From assembly GCA_963744005.1 (NCBI GenBank), contig CAVURU010000003.1, positions 310,001 through 374,000 of the forward strand: a stretch of DNA of 64,000 nt, given 5' to 3'. The notes under the pieces are model-generated. The model saw nothing but the letters and a program-made list of their open reading frames with translations, made no database searches and had not been told where the DNA came from. Every line of letters begins with the position of its first letter. The first letter of the stretch is position 1. Below are positions 1-7,710 of this stretch, one piece after another. The position numbers and the translations under genes are program-made. Source of the DNA: Palsa-504 sp963744005 (lineage in GTDB: Bacteria; Actinomycetota; Actinomycetes; Streptosporangiales; Streptosporangiaceae).

Positions 1-1
1 C

Positions 2-67
2 GCCATCGCCGCCGCGTACGCCGACGTGCCCATCCACTCGTCCTGCTTCTGCCGGATGGAGCACTAG
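2..67 (+). CDS. C-terminal tip of an unidentified protein (partial)
   Basis: An open frame enters from the left edge and ends at TAG 65-67, giving 21 residues that finish in HSSCFCRMEH. The stop overlaps by 4 bp the stop of the convergent MarR-GNAT gene. The cysteine-rich end is distinctive, but too little is present to name a family. It could also be a chance open frame, although GC3 use and the tight convergent overlap favour a real gene. Confidence 0.4.
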   Translation, partial: AIAAAYADVPIHSSCFCRMEH

Positions 68-951
68 GCGCCGAGGGTCTTCTCGAACCAGTGGTGCGCG
101 TAGGCCTCGTCGTTGAACGCCGGAACCTCGCGGTAGCCGGCCGTCCGGTACAGGCTGATGGCCTCGGCCAGCGCCTGGTTGGTCTCCAGCCGGACCGTCC
201 GGGCGCCGTGCGCGGCGGCCTGAGCCTCCAGCTCGCCCAGCAGCCGCCGGCCCAGCCCCAGCCCGCGGGCCGGCGAGGCGACCCACATCCGCTTGATCTC
301 GGCCGGGGCACCGGGATGGAACTTCAGCGCCCCGCAGCCGGCCGGCTCGCCGCGCAGCGTGGCCAGCAGGAACAGCCCGGCGGGCGGCGACATCTCGTCC
401 TCGGTGGCGGAGATGCTCCGGTCCGGGTCGAAGCCGTCCTCGAACCGGTCGGCCAGCTCGGCCACGTAGGACCGGACGGCCTGGCGGGCCGCCGGGTCCC
501 GCGGGTCGCGGACCGCGATCTGCACCGCCGAGACGTCCAGCAGCCGCTCGACCTCAGCCATGGCCGCCACCAGCCGCTCGCGCTGCCGCGCGGTCAGCGG
601 CGTGAGCACGGCCTCGGCCGCCCTGTCCGACAGCCGGTCCAGCTCGGCTCGCTCGGCCTGCCCGCCGGCGGTCAGCCGGGCCGTGCGGACCCGCCCGTCG
701 GCTCCGCTCGGCTCCACGATGATCAGCCCGTCGCCCTGCAGGGACCGCAGCAGCCGGCTCAGGTAACCGGAATCCAGCTCCAGGCGGGCCCGCAGGGCCC
801 GGACGTCGCAGCCGTCCGGGCCGATCTCCCACAGCACCCGGGCCTGGCCGAGCGGCCGGCCGCGGGCCAGGAACGCGTCTTCCAGCGCGCCGGACCGCTG
901 GGTGACCGTCCGGTTGAATCGCCTGACCTGACCGACCATGGCCTGTTCCAT
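64..951 (-). CDS. MarR-type HTH regulator fused to GNAT acetyltransferase
   Basis: This 295-residue protein joins a MarR winged helix (about residues 10-110; recognition region around DSGYLSRLLRSL, then the wing PSGADGRVR) to a GNAT acetyltransferase domain (about 145-295). The acetyl-CoA-binding loop is visible as ARGLGLGRRLL at 228-238, followed by the AISLYRTAGY helix typical of GNATs. The fused architecture is common in actinobacteria. The targets of both halves are unknown; autoregulation is likely because a palindrome lies just upstream of the ATG. The start at 951 is chosen because the MarR domain begins directly after it. Confidence 0.9.
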   Translation of the reverse strand: MEQAMVGQVRRFNRTVTQRSGALEDAFLARGRPLGQARVLWEIGPDGCDVRALRARLELDSGYLSRLLRSLQGDGLIIVEPSGADGRVRTARLTAGGQAERAELDRLSDRAAEAVLTPLTARQRERLVAAMAEVERLLDVSAVQIAVRDPRDPAARQAVRSYVAELADRFEDGFDPDRSISATEDEMSPPAGLFLLATLRGEPAGCGALKFHPGAPAEIKRMWVASPARGLGLGRRLLGELEAQAAAHGARTVRLETNQALAEAISLYRTAGYREVPAFNDEAYAHHWFEKTLGA

Positions 952-954
952 TAT

Positions 955-972
955 CTGACCTTAGTCAGCTAA
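955..972. promoter_or_regulatory. Palindromic operator candidate upstream of the MarR-GNAT gene
   Basis: CTGAC (955-959) and GTCAG (964-968) form perfect arms around CTTA. An overlapping dyad TTAG-TCAG-CTAA spans 961-972. It begins 4 bp upstream of the MarR-GNAT start codon and lies in the divergent spacer shared with the phosphoribosyltransferase gene. MarR proteins usually bind such dyads near their own promoter; the binding itself is inferred. Confidence 0.5.
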
Positions 973-1030
973 ATGCCGTACGGTCAACGCTCTTCAGCAT
1001 GGCGGCCTTGGCGTGACACCATGAAGAAAT

Positions 1031-1528
1031 ATGGACGACGAGCGTGAGAATCTCAGCTGGCAGGGCTTCGGCGACGCGTCACGAGAGCTGGCCAGGACCA
1101 TCGCGGCCGACGGCTTCGAGCCCGACCTGATCCTGTCCATCGCCCGCGGCGGCCTGTTCCTGGCCGGCTCGCTCGGCTACGCGCTCGCGGTCAAGAACCT
1201 GCACGTCATGAACGTGGAGTTCTACGACGGCGTCGGGACCACCCTGGACATGCCGGTGATGCTGCCGCCGGTGCCCAGCGCGGTGGACTTCTCCGAGAAG
1301 AAGGTGCTGATCGCCGACGATGTGGCCGACTCGGGCCGCACCATCGAGCTGGTCTACTCCTTCATCAAGGACCAGGTGGACGACGTCCGGTCGGCGGTCA
1401 TCTACGAGAAGCCGCAGTCGGTGATCAAGTGCGAGTACGTCTGGAAGCGCACCGACCGGTGGATCAACTTCCCCTGGAGCAGCCAGGGCCCGGTCCTCCA
1501 GCACGCCGGGCAGGTCCTCGACGCCTGA
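1031..1528 (+). CDS. Phosphoribosyltransferase (type I PRT fold, xanthine/hypoxanthine-like)
   Basis: A 165-residue cytosolic protein with the PRPP-binding signature VLIADDVADSGRT at residues 92-104 (acidic pair followed by the phosphate loop) and the first loop SIARGG at about 36-41. These are the hallmarks of type I phosphoribosyltransferases, which transfer ribose-5-phosphate from PRPP to a purine or related base. Length fits the short xanthine/hypoxanthine-guanine PRT group; the actual base cannot be read from the sequence. It is transcribed divergently from the MarR-GNAT gene. The exporter gene on the other strand runs antisense through almost the whole gene. Confidence 0.85.
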   Translation: MDDERENLSWQGFGDASRELARTIAADGFEPDLILSIARGGLFLAGSLGYALAVKNLHVMNVEFYDGVGTTLDMPVMLPPVPSAVDFSEKKVLIADDVADSGRTIELVYSFIKDQVDDVRSAVIYEKPQSVIKCEYVWKRTDRWINFPWSSQGPVLQHAGQVLDA

Positions 1529-2992
1529 GGCGGCCGGGACGGTTAAGTCGCTGCGCCGCAGCATCAGCATGGTCACCACGATGGCCACCGCGAGCAGGAC
1601 GTCGGCGATCCAGAAGGCCAGGTGGTAGCCGTTCGTCAGGGCCACGGCGGCGGGTTCGCCCCGCGCGGCCAGGGCACTGGTCCGGCCCGCTGACACCGTG
1701 GCCAGCACGGCCAGGCCGAGCGCCCCGCCCACCTGCGCGGTCGTGTTGACCAGCCCGGAGGCCAGGCCGGCGTCGCCGGAGTCGGTTCCGGCCATGGCCA
1801 CCGTCATCAGCACCGGGAAGGCGACGCCGGCCCCGGTGCCCATCAGCACCATGACCGGCAGCACGTGCCGGACGTACCCGCCGTGCACCGGGGCCACGGC
1901 GAACAGCGACAGCGCCACGCCGATCAGCACCAGCCCGGCCAGCAGCGCGTTCCGCGCGCCGAACCGGGCCGACAGCCGGTCGGCGTACCGCACCGACACC
2001 ACGCCCATCACGGTCGCGACGGGCAGGAAGGCCAGGCCGATCCGCAGCGGGCTGTACCCCTGCACCAGGCGCAGGTACAGCGCGCCCAGGAAGAACATGC
2101 CGAACATGCCGGCCACGCTGAGCACCTGGACCACGTTGGCCGCCACGATGGTGCGGACGGTCAGGATGCGCAGCGGCATGAGCGGGTGGCGCGCCGTCCG
2201 CTGGCGGATGACGAAGCCGGCCAGCAGCGCCACCGACACCGCGCCGAAGGCCAGCGTCTGGCCGGCCAGCCAGCCGTACTCCGAAGCGGGCTTCACGATG
2301 GTGTAGACGCTCAGCATCATCGCGCCGGTGATCAGCAGCGCGCCGGTCACGTCGGCGCCCTGCCGCAGCCCGGTGCCCCGGTCCCGGGGGACCACCCGCA
2401 GGGCCAGCACCGCGGTCAGGACGCCGATGGGCAGGTTCACGAAGAAGATCCAGTGCCAGTTGATGGCCTGGGTCAAGATGCCGCCGGCCAGCAGCCCGAC
2501 CGCGCCGCCCGCCGAGGCCACGAAGGCGAAGATTCCGATGGCCCGGGCCATGTCCCGCTGCTCGGGGAACAGGGTCACGATCACGCCCAGGATCACCGCC
2601 GAGGTCAGCGCGCCGCCGACGCCCTGCACGAACCGGGCGGCGATCAGCATGCCCTGCGACTGGGCCAGCCCGCACGCCATCGAGGCCACGGTGAAGATGG
2701 CCAGCCCGGCCAGGAAGACGTCGCGCCGCCCGGCCAGGTCACCGAGGCGCCCCGCCAGCAGCAGCAGGCCGCCGAACGAGATCAGGTACGCGTTCACCAC
2801 CCAGGCCAGCCCGGCCGCGGAGAAGCCCAGCTCCTGCTGGATCGACGGGAGCGCGACGTTCACGATCGTCACGTCCAGCACGATCATCAGCATCCCGGCG
2901 CACAGCACGACCAGGGCCGTCCAGCGGGCCCGGTCCGCCGCCTCGGTCAGCTCTCGGTCGGCCAGTCCGGAAACCTCGCTCATGTCCTGCAT
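1079..2992 (-). CDS. DHA2-family MFS drug exporter with anomalous C-terminal extension
   Basis: An MFS transporter of the 14-helix DHA2 (EmrB/QacA) group, likely proton-coupled export of small toxic molecules across the cytoplasmic membrane. Motif A appears as RLGDLAGRRDV near residue 85, and hydrophobic helices continue to about residue 478 (AIVVTMLMLRR). Family members usually end close to there. Here the frame continues about 155 residues more, exactly antisense to the phosphoribosyltransferase gene, and that tail is charged and non-membranous. The true stop may have been lost through an indel near 1545, or the tail may be real. The 5' end at 2992 is well supported by the first helix. Confidence 0.8.
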   Translation of the reverse strand: MQDMSEVSGLADRELTEAADRARWTALVVLCAGMLMIVLDVTIVNVALPSIQQELGFSAAGLAWVVNAYLISFGGLLLLAGRLGDLAGRRDVFLAGLAIFTVASMACGLAQSQGMLIAARFVQGVGGALTSAVILGVIVTLFPEQRDMARAIGIFAFVASAGGAVGLLAGGILTQAINWHWIFFVNLPIGVLTAVLALRVVPRDRGTGLRQGADVTGALLITGAMMLSVYTIVKPASEYGWLAGQTLAFGAVSVALLAGFVIRQRTARHPLMPLRILTVRTIVAANVVQVLSVAGMFGMFFLGALYLRLVQGYSPLRIGLAFLPVATVMGVVSVRYADRLSARFGARNALLAGLVLIGVALSLFAVAPVHGGYVRHVLPVMVLMGTGAGVAFPVLMTVAMAGTDSGDAGLASGLVNTTAQVGGALGLAVLATVSAGRTSALAARGEPAAVALTNGYHLAFWIADVLLAVAIVVTMLMLRRSDLTVPAASGVEDLPGVLEDRALAAPGEVDPPVGALPDVLALDHRLRLLVDDRRPDVVHLVLDEGVDQLDGAARVGHIVGDQHLLLGEVHRAGHRRQHHRHVQGGPDAVVELHVHDVQVLDRERVAERAGQEQAAAGDGQDQVGLEAVGRDGPGQLS

Positions 2993-3057
2993 TGTCGCTG
3001 GCCTAAGCCGACATATCTACCAGCCAGGAAGGGGTACCCGGTTCGCCCGGCCCGGCG

Positions 3058-3411
3058 CTACGGCGCGGCCACCACGGTGGTGATCTTGTCCAGGCCGGCG
3101 ATGGCCAGGATGGTGCTGATCGGCCCGGCCTCGGAGATGATGAGGGTCAGCCGGTCATGAGTGGCCGCGGTGAACAGCACGTGGATGCCGGCGCTGTCGC
3201 AGTAGGTGACCCCGGTCAGGTCGACGGTGATCGCGTCGGCGCTGGCCGCCGCCTCGGCCAGCGCGGCACCGAACGCCTCGGCGCTGGCCAGGTCGATGTC
3301 GCCGGCAGCGCGCACGGCCGCGGGTTGCTGCCCGGTCCCGGGCACGACGTCGAAGCGGGCCTGGAGCTCGCCGTCGGTGGTGTGGTCGCCTGGGGTGCTG
3401 TGTTCGGCCAT
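3058..3411 (-). CDS. STAS-domain anti-sigma-factor antagonist
   Basis: A 117-residue STAS protein. The phosphorylatable serine lies in the YCDSAGIHVL motif at residues 70-79, as in SpoIIAA/RsbV antagonists, which release a sigma factor by binding its anti-sigma kinase when dephosphorylated. The ATG at 3411 lies 2 bp beyond the stop of the large kinase/phosphatase gene, so the two are co-transcribed. That gene ends in an RsbW-like ATPase and carries a SpoIIE phosphatase, so this protein is the obvious substrate and partner, though this is inferred from context. Confidence 0.9.
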   Translation of the reverse strand: MAEHSTPGDHTTDGELQARFDVVPGTGQQPAAVRAAGDIDLASAEAFGAALAEAAASADAITVDLTGVTYCDSAGIHVLFTAATHDRLTLIISEAGPISTILAIAGLDKITTVVAAP

Positions 3412-3413
3412 GG

Positions 3414-6400
3414 CTACAGTTCCTTGGTCATGGTCACGGTGGTCCCGTGCTCGGTGGTCTGGATGTTGACCTGATCCATCAGTGCGTGCATGAAGGGAAT
3501 TCCGTGGCCGCGGGTGTCGGGGCCATCGTGCGGGGGACGCCAGGCGCCGGTGTCGGCCACGGTCACCGTGACCGCGGCCTGCGTGACCCCGACGTCGACA
3601 GAGATCTGCACCGGCTCGTGACCGTCCTGCCGCCCGGCCGGCGCGTGCTCGAAGGCGTTGGCGGCCGCCTCGCCGACCGCGATCAGGACGTCCATGCCGT
3701 CCTGGGCGGCGATGCCGGCGGCCGGCATCCATTCCCGGAGCCGGGCCCGGATCGCGGCCAGGCAGGACGGGTCCTGCGCGCTGACCCGCATCCGCAGCGG
3801 CTCCGGCGGGTGCCGGTAGATCAGCACCGCCACGTCGTCCTCGAAGCCCGCATCGGGCGTCATGCCCGCCATGACCTCGTCGGCCAGCACGTCCGGATGC
3901 TGGGCCGAGTGGCCGGCGACCAGCTCGGCGGCGGCCTGGATCCCGTCGTCCAGCGGGACGCGGCGGCGTTCGACCAGCCCGTCGGTGTACAGCAGCAGCG
4001 TCGCGCCCGCGGGCAGCGAGACCGAGGCCTGGCTGCGCCGCCAGCTGGCGGGCAGGGCGGCCAGCGGCAGGGACTGGGCCTGGTCCAGCATCGACCAGGC
4101 ACCGCCGGCGCTGACCAGCAGGGGCGGGGGATGCCCGGCGCTGCTGTAGGTCACCGTGCCCGCGGCCGGGTCGATGATGGCGCAGAAGACCGAGGTGCAC
4201 ATGGCCGCGGGGATCCGGCTGGCGAAGGTGTCCAGGTCGGCCAGGACCTCGGCCGGGCCGGAGGCGCGCAGCAGCACGGCCTGGCTGGCCGAGCGGAGCT
4301 GGCCCATGACCGCCGCGGCGGGCAGCCCGCGGCCCACGCAGTCGCCGACCAGGACGCCGATCCGCTCGCCCGACACCGGCACCACGTCATACCAGTCGCC
4401 GCCGACCTCCAGCGGCGCCACCGCCGGGGCGTAGCGCACGGCGAACCCGTGCGGCAGCTGGGTCGGGCCCAGGATGGCCTGCTGGAGGGTCAGCGCGACC
4501 GCGCGGGCCTGCGCGTAGTCCCGGGCCTTGGCCAGCACCTGGGCCAGGTGGCTGGTCAGGACCGCGAACAGGTCGCGCTCCTCGGCGCGGATGGCCCGGG
4601 CCGCCGGGAACCCGAGGACCACCGCCGCGGTGGCCGCCCCGTCCAGCGGCGCGGCCAGCAGCTGGCGGCCGTCGGCATCAGGCGCCACGGCCACCGACGC
4701 GGCGGGCTGGTGCCGCGCCTCGACCAGCGCGGCGGCCACGGCCGGGGTGATGTCACGGCCCGGTTCGGTCGGCGGCCAGCTGGTGATGGCGGGCACGCCG
4801 CCGCTGGACCACAGGGCGATGGTGGCGCGGCTGCCGTGCAGCGCGGCGGTGAGCTGGCGCGCCGCGGTGGTCAGCATGTCGGAGATCTCGCCCGTCGCGG
4901 CCAGCGCGGCGGCGAACCCGGCCAGGGTCGCCTCGCGCTGCGCGGCGAGCCGCTCGGAGGTCACGTCGCGGGCGGTCCCGACGAACACCCGGGTCCGGCT
5001 GACGCGGCCGGGCAGGCTGGCCGAGCTGCACGCCAGCCAGACGGTGTGCCCGTCCCGGTGCCGGGCCGGCACGGTGTACCGGCCGCCGCCGTGCCGCCGG
5101 TAACCCGCGAAGGCCGTCTCCATCAGGGCCCGCCCCTCGGGGTCGGCCCCGTCGTCCGGCACCCACGGGTGCGGCCAGCGGACCGGCAGCACGGCGGAGT
5201 CGTAGCCGACCAGGGCCAGGAACGCATGATTGGCCTCCAGCATGGTGCCCTCGTCGTCGGTGACGAAGAAGCCCTCCTGGAGGGTATCGATCAGCGCCCG
5301 CCGGAACCGGGATTCCCGGTTCCGGAACCGGGCCATCTCCAGGTTCGAGCGCACCCGGGCCAGCAGCTCCACCGCCGAGAACGGCTTGGGCAGGTAGTCG
5401 TCGGCGCCGGCGTCCAGGCCCGCGGCCGCTTCGTCCTCCCCGGCCCGCGCGGACAGCAGCACCACCGGGACCGGCGCGGTACGCGGGTCGGCCCGCAGCT
5501 CGGTGACCAGGGCCAGGCCGTCCAGGCGGGGCATCATCACGTCGGTCAGCAGCAGGTCCGGGACCCGGGCGCGGGCGGCGTCCAGGGCGGCCTGCCCGTC
5601 GGTGACCAGGCTGACCTGGTAGCCGGCGGCGCGCAGCAGGCGGCCCAGGTACTCGCGCATATCGGCGTTGTCGTCCGCGACCAGCACCCGGGCGTGCAGC
5701 ACCCGGCGGGTCTGCCCGGGCGCGTCCGCGGCACTGCCGATGGTGAGCTGGTCCGGCCCGCTCCACCCCTCGGGGTCGTCCTCCTCATCCAGGGCGGCGC
5801 CGTCCGGCGCAGGCCCGGGCAGCCAGCGCATGGCCTCCTGGAGGAAGGGATCCGCCGTGGCCGAGACGGCCGCCGCGTGACCCGCCGCGACCAGGGCGTC
5901 GGCCGGCAGGTGCGCGTGGCCGAACGGCAGCCGGACCATGAACGTGGTGCCCAGGCCCGCGGTGCTGGTCGCGGTGATGGTGCCGCCGTGCAGCTGGATG
6001 AGCTCCTGGACCAGGGCCAGGCCGATGCCGCTGCCCTCGTTCGAGCGGCCCCGCGCGTTCTCGATGCGGTGGAACCGCTCGAACAGGCGGGGTATCTCGT
6101 CGGCGGGCACGCCGATGCCGGTGTCGGTCACCGTCATCACCGCCTGGCCGCCCTCGGCCCGCACCGCCACCCGGATGGACCCCTCGAAGGTGTACTTCAC
6201 CGCGTTGCTGAGCAGGTTCAGCACCACCTTCTCCCACATGCCCTGGTCCAGGTAGACCGGCTCGGGCAGCGGGGGGCAGTCCACCGTGAAGGCCAGGCCC
6301 GCCCGGTCGACGGCGGAACGGAAGACGCTGGCCAGCTCGGCCGTCACCTGCGCCAGGTCGGCAGGCTCGTAGCTGGCCTGCATCCGCCCGGCCTCGATGC

Positions 6401-7640
6401 GGGAGAAGTCCAGCAGCGTGTTGACCAGCCGGCCCAGCCGCAACCCGTTGCGGCTGATGACCTCCAGCTCCTCGCGCACGGCCGGGGCCGCGTCGGCCAG
6501 CTGCCGCTGCAGCTCCTGCACCGGGCCGGCGATCAAGGTCAGCGGGGTGCGGAACTCGTGGCTGATGTTGGAGAAGAACGCGGTCTTGGCCCGGTCCAGC
6601 TCGGCCAGGTCCTCGGCGCGGTGCTGCTGGACGGCGTAGCTGCGGGCGCTGGCGATCCCGGCGGCGAGGTGCCGGGCCACCAGCTCGATGAAGCCGCGGT
6701 AGCCGTCGTCCAGGGACCGGTACCGGTTGAGCGCGGCGACCAGGAACCCGTAGGGCAGGCCGCCCTGCCGGGCCAGCGGCGCGACCAGCGCCTGGGCCGG
6801 TGGCTCGCTCCAGACGCCGGACGGCAGCCCGGTGAACGCGGCGCCGTCCAGGTCGACCAGGGCGGGGGCGCCCCGCCGCAGGGCCGCGACGGGCCACACC
6901 GGGTCCGGGTCGGCGACGGCCAGCACGGCCGGGGCGGCCGGGTGGCCGGGAGCGATCCCGGTGCTCCCGGCCAGCCGCGCCGTGCTCCCGTCCTCGTCGA
7001 ACAGGTAGGTCAGGGTGAACGGGAGGTCCTGCCGGTTGTTCTCCAGCTGCCGCCCGGCGTAGCTGAGCATCTCGGCGTCGGTCCGCACCACGCTCGGATC
7101 CGAGCCGAGGTCGCGCAGGGTGGCCATCCGGCGCTCGCCGATGACGCGCTCGGTGTCCTCGCTGACCACGCACAGCATGCCGACCACGGTGCCGGCGTCG
7201 TCCCGCAGCGGGCTGTAGGAGAAGGTGTGGTACGTCTCTTCCGGGTAGCCGGACCGCTCCAGGAACAGCAGCAGGGCCTGGTCCCAGGTCGCCTGCCCGG
7301 AGGCCAGCACGATGCCGATCCGCGGCCCGATGTCGTCCCAGATCTCGGCCCACACGTCGCTGGCCGGCCGCCCCAGCGCCCACGGGTACTTGCGGCCCAG
7401 TGTGTCCCGCCGGTAGGCGGCGTTGCAGAAGAAGGTCAGCTGCGGGCCCCAGGCCATCCACATCGCGAACCGGGACGACAGCAGGATCTGCACCGCGGTC
7501 TGCAGGCTCTGCGGCCATGATCCGGGCGGGCCGAGCGGGGTGGCGGTCCAGTCCACCGCCTCCAGGTCCCGGCCGACCTCGTCATCGGCGGTGAAGATCC
7601 CGGTCGCCCCCGACCCGGATCCGGAGCCTGCAGCCGACAC
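3414..7640 (-). CDS. Giant hybrid histidine kinase / receiver / SpoIIE phosphatase / RsbW-like ATPase
   Basis: A protein of about 1,408 residues. In order: PAS-like region (about 15-170), GAF (about 170-330), HisKA with phospho-acceptor motif NISHEFRTPLT (near 360), HATPase_c (about 470-590), receiver with VADDNADM and LLTDVMMPRLDG (about 648-770), PAS (about 785-900), GAF (about 920-1060), SpoIIE/PP2C phosphatase with GGDWYDV (about 1080-1270), and a C-terminal RsbW-type ATPase (about 1285-1405). Such proteins switch anti-sigma antagonists on or off in response to signals, and the STAS gene lies directly downstream. I chose the GTG at 7640 because AGGAAAGGA sits just upstream; an in-frame ATG at 7709, 1 bp after the PucR stop, is an alternative. 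No membrane segments are seen. Confidence 0.9.
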   Translation of the reverse strand: MSAAGSGSGSGATGIFTADDEVGRDLEAVDWTATPLGPPGSWPQSLQTAVQILLSSRFAMWMAWGPQLTFFCNAAYRRDTLGRKYPWALGRPASDVWAEIWDDIGPRIGIVLASGQATWDQALLLFLERSGYPEETYHTFSYSPLRDDAGTVVGMLCVVSEDTERVIGERRMATLRDLGSDPSVVRTDAEMLSYAGRQLENNRQDLPFTLTYLFDEDGSTARLAGSTGIAPGHPAAPAVLAVADPDPVWPVAALRRGAPALVDLDGAAFTGLPSGVWSEPPAQALVAPLARQGGLPYGFLVAALNRYRSLDDGYRGFIELVARHLAAGIASARSYAVQQHRAEDLAELDRAKTAFFSNISHEFRTPLTLIAGPVQELQRQLADAAPAVREELEVISRNGLRLGRLVNTLLDFSRIEAGRMQASYEPADLAQVTAELASVFRSAVDRAGLAFTVDCPPLPEPVYLDQGMWEKVVLNLLSNAVKYTFEGSIRVAVRAEGGQAVMTVTDTGIGVPADEIPRLFERFHRIENARGRSNEGSGIGLALVQELIQLHGGTITATSTAGLGTTFMVRLPFGHAHLPADALVAAGHAAAVSATADPFLQEAMRWLPGPAPDGAALDEEDDPEGWSGPDQLTIGSAADAPGQTRRVLHARVLVADDNADMREYLGRLLRAAGYQVSLVTDGQAALDAARARVPDLLLTDVMMPRLDGLALVTELRADPRTAPVPVVLLSARAGEDEAAAGLDAGADDYLPKPFSAVELLARVRSNLEMARFRNRESRFRRALIDTLQEGFFVTDDEGTMLEANHAFLALVGYDSAVLPVRWPHPWVPDDGADPEGRALMETAFAGYRRHGGGRYTVPARHRDGHTVWLACSSASLPGRVSRTRVFVGTARDVTSERLAAQREATLAGFAAALAATGEISDMLTTAARQLTAALHGSRATIALWSSGGVPAITSWPPTEPGRDITPAVAAALVEARHQPAASVAVAPDADGRQLLAAPLDGAATAAVVLGFPAARAIRAEERDLFAVLTSHLAQVLAKARDYAQARAVALTLQQAILGPTQLPHGFAVRYAPAVAPLEVGGDWYDVVPVSGERIGVLVGDCVGRGLPAAAVMGQLRSASQAVLLRASGPAEVLADLDTFASRIPAAMCTSVFCAIIDPAAGTVTYSSAGHPPPLLVSAGGAWSMLDQAQSLPLAALPASWRRSQASVSLPAGATLLLYTDGLVERRRVPLDDGIQAAAELVAGHSAQHPDVLADEVMAGMTPDAGFEDDVAVLIYRHPPEPLRMRVSAQDPSCLAAIRARLREWMPAAGIAAQDGMDVLIAVGEAAANAFEHAPAGRQDGHEPVQISVDVGVTQAAVTVTVADTGAWRPPHDGPDTRGHGIPFMHALMDQVNIQTTEHGTTVTMTKEL

Positions 7641-7710
7641 TGGCCGTCCTTTCCTTCTCACCCGGCGCCGGGGCCGCCCCAGCGCCGGGGCCGGTCGGAC
7701 ATTACTCATA

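Noticed and set aside
1865..3160. 431-residue plus-strand frame across the exporter gene
   Set aside because: Antisense to the well-supported exporter, with Gln/His/Arg-rich shadow composition.
3447..7520. 1357-residue open frame on the plus strand
   Set aside because: It is antisense to the giant kinase, shows Gly/Arg/His/Gln-rich composition and no domain; a typical GC3 shadow of a long real gene.
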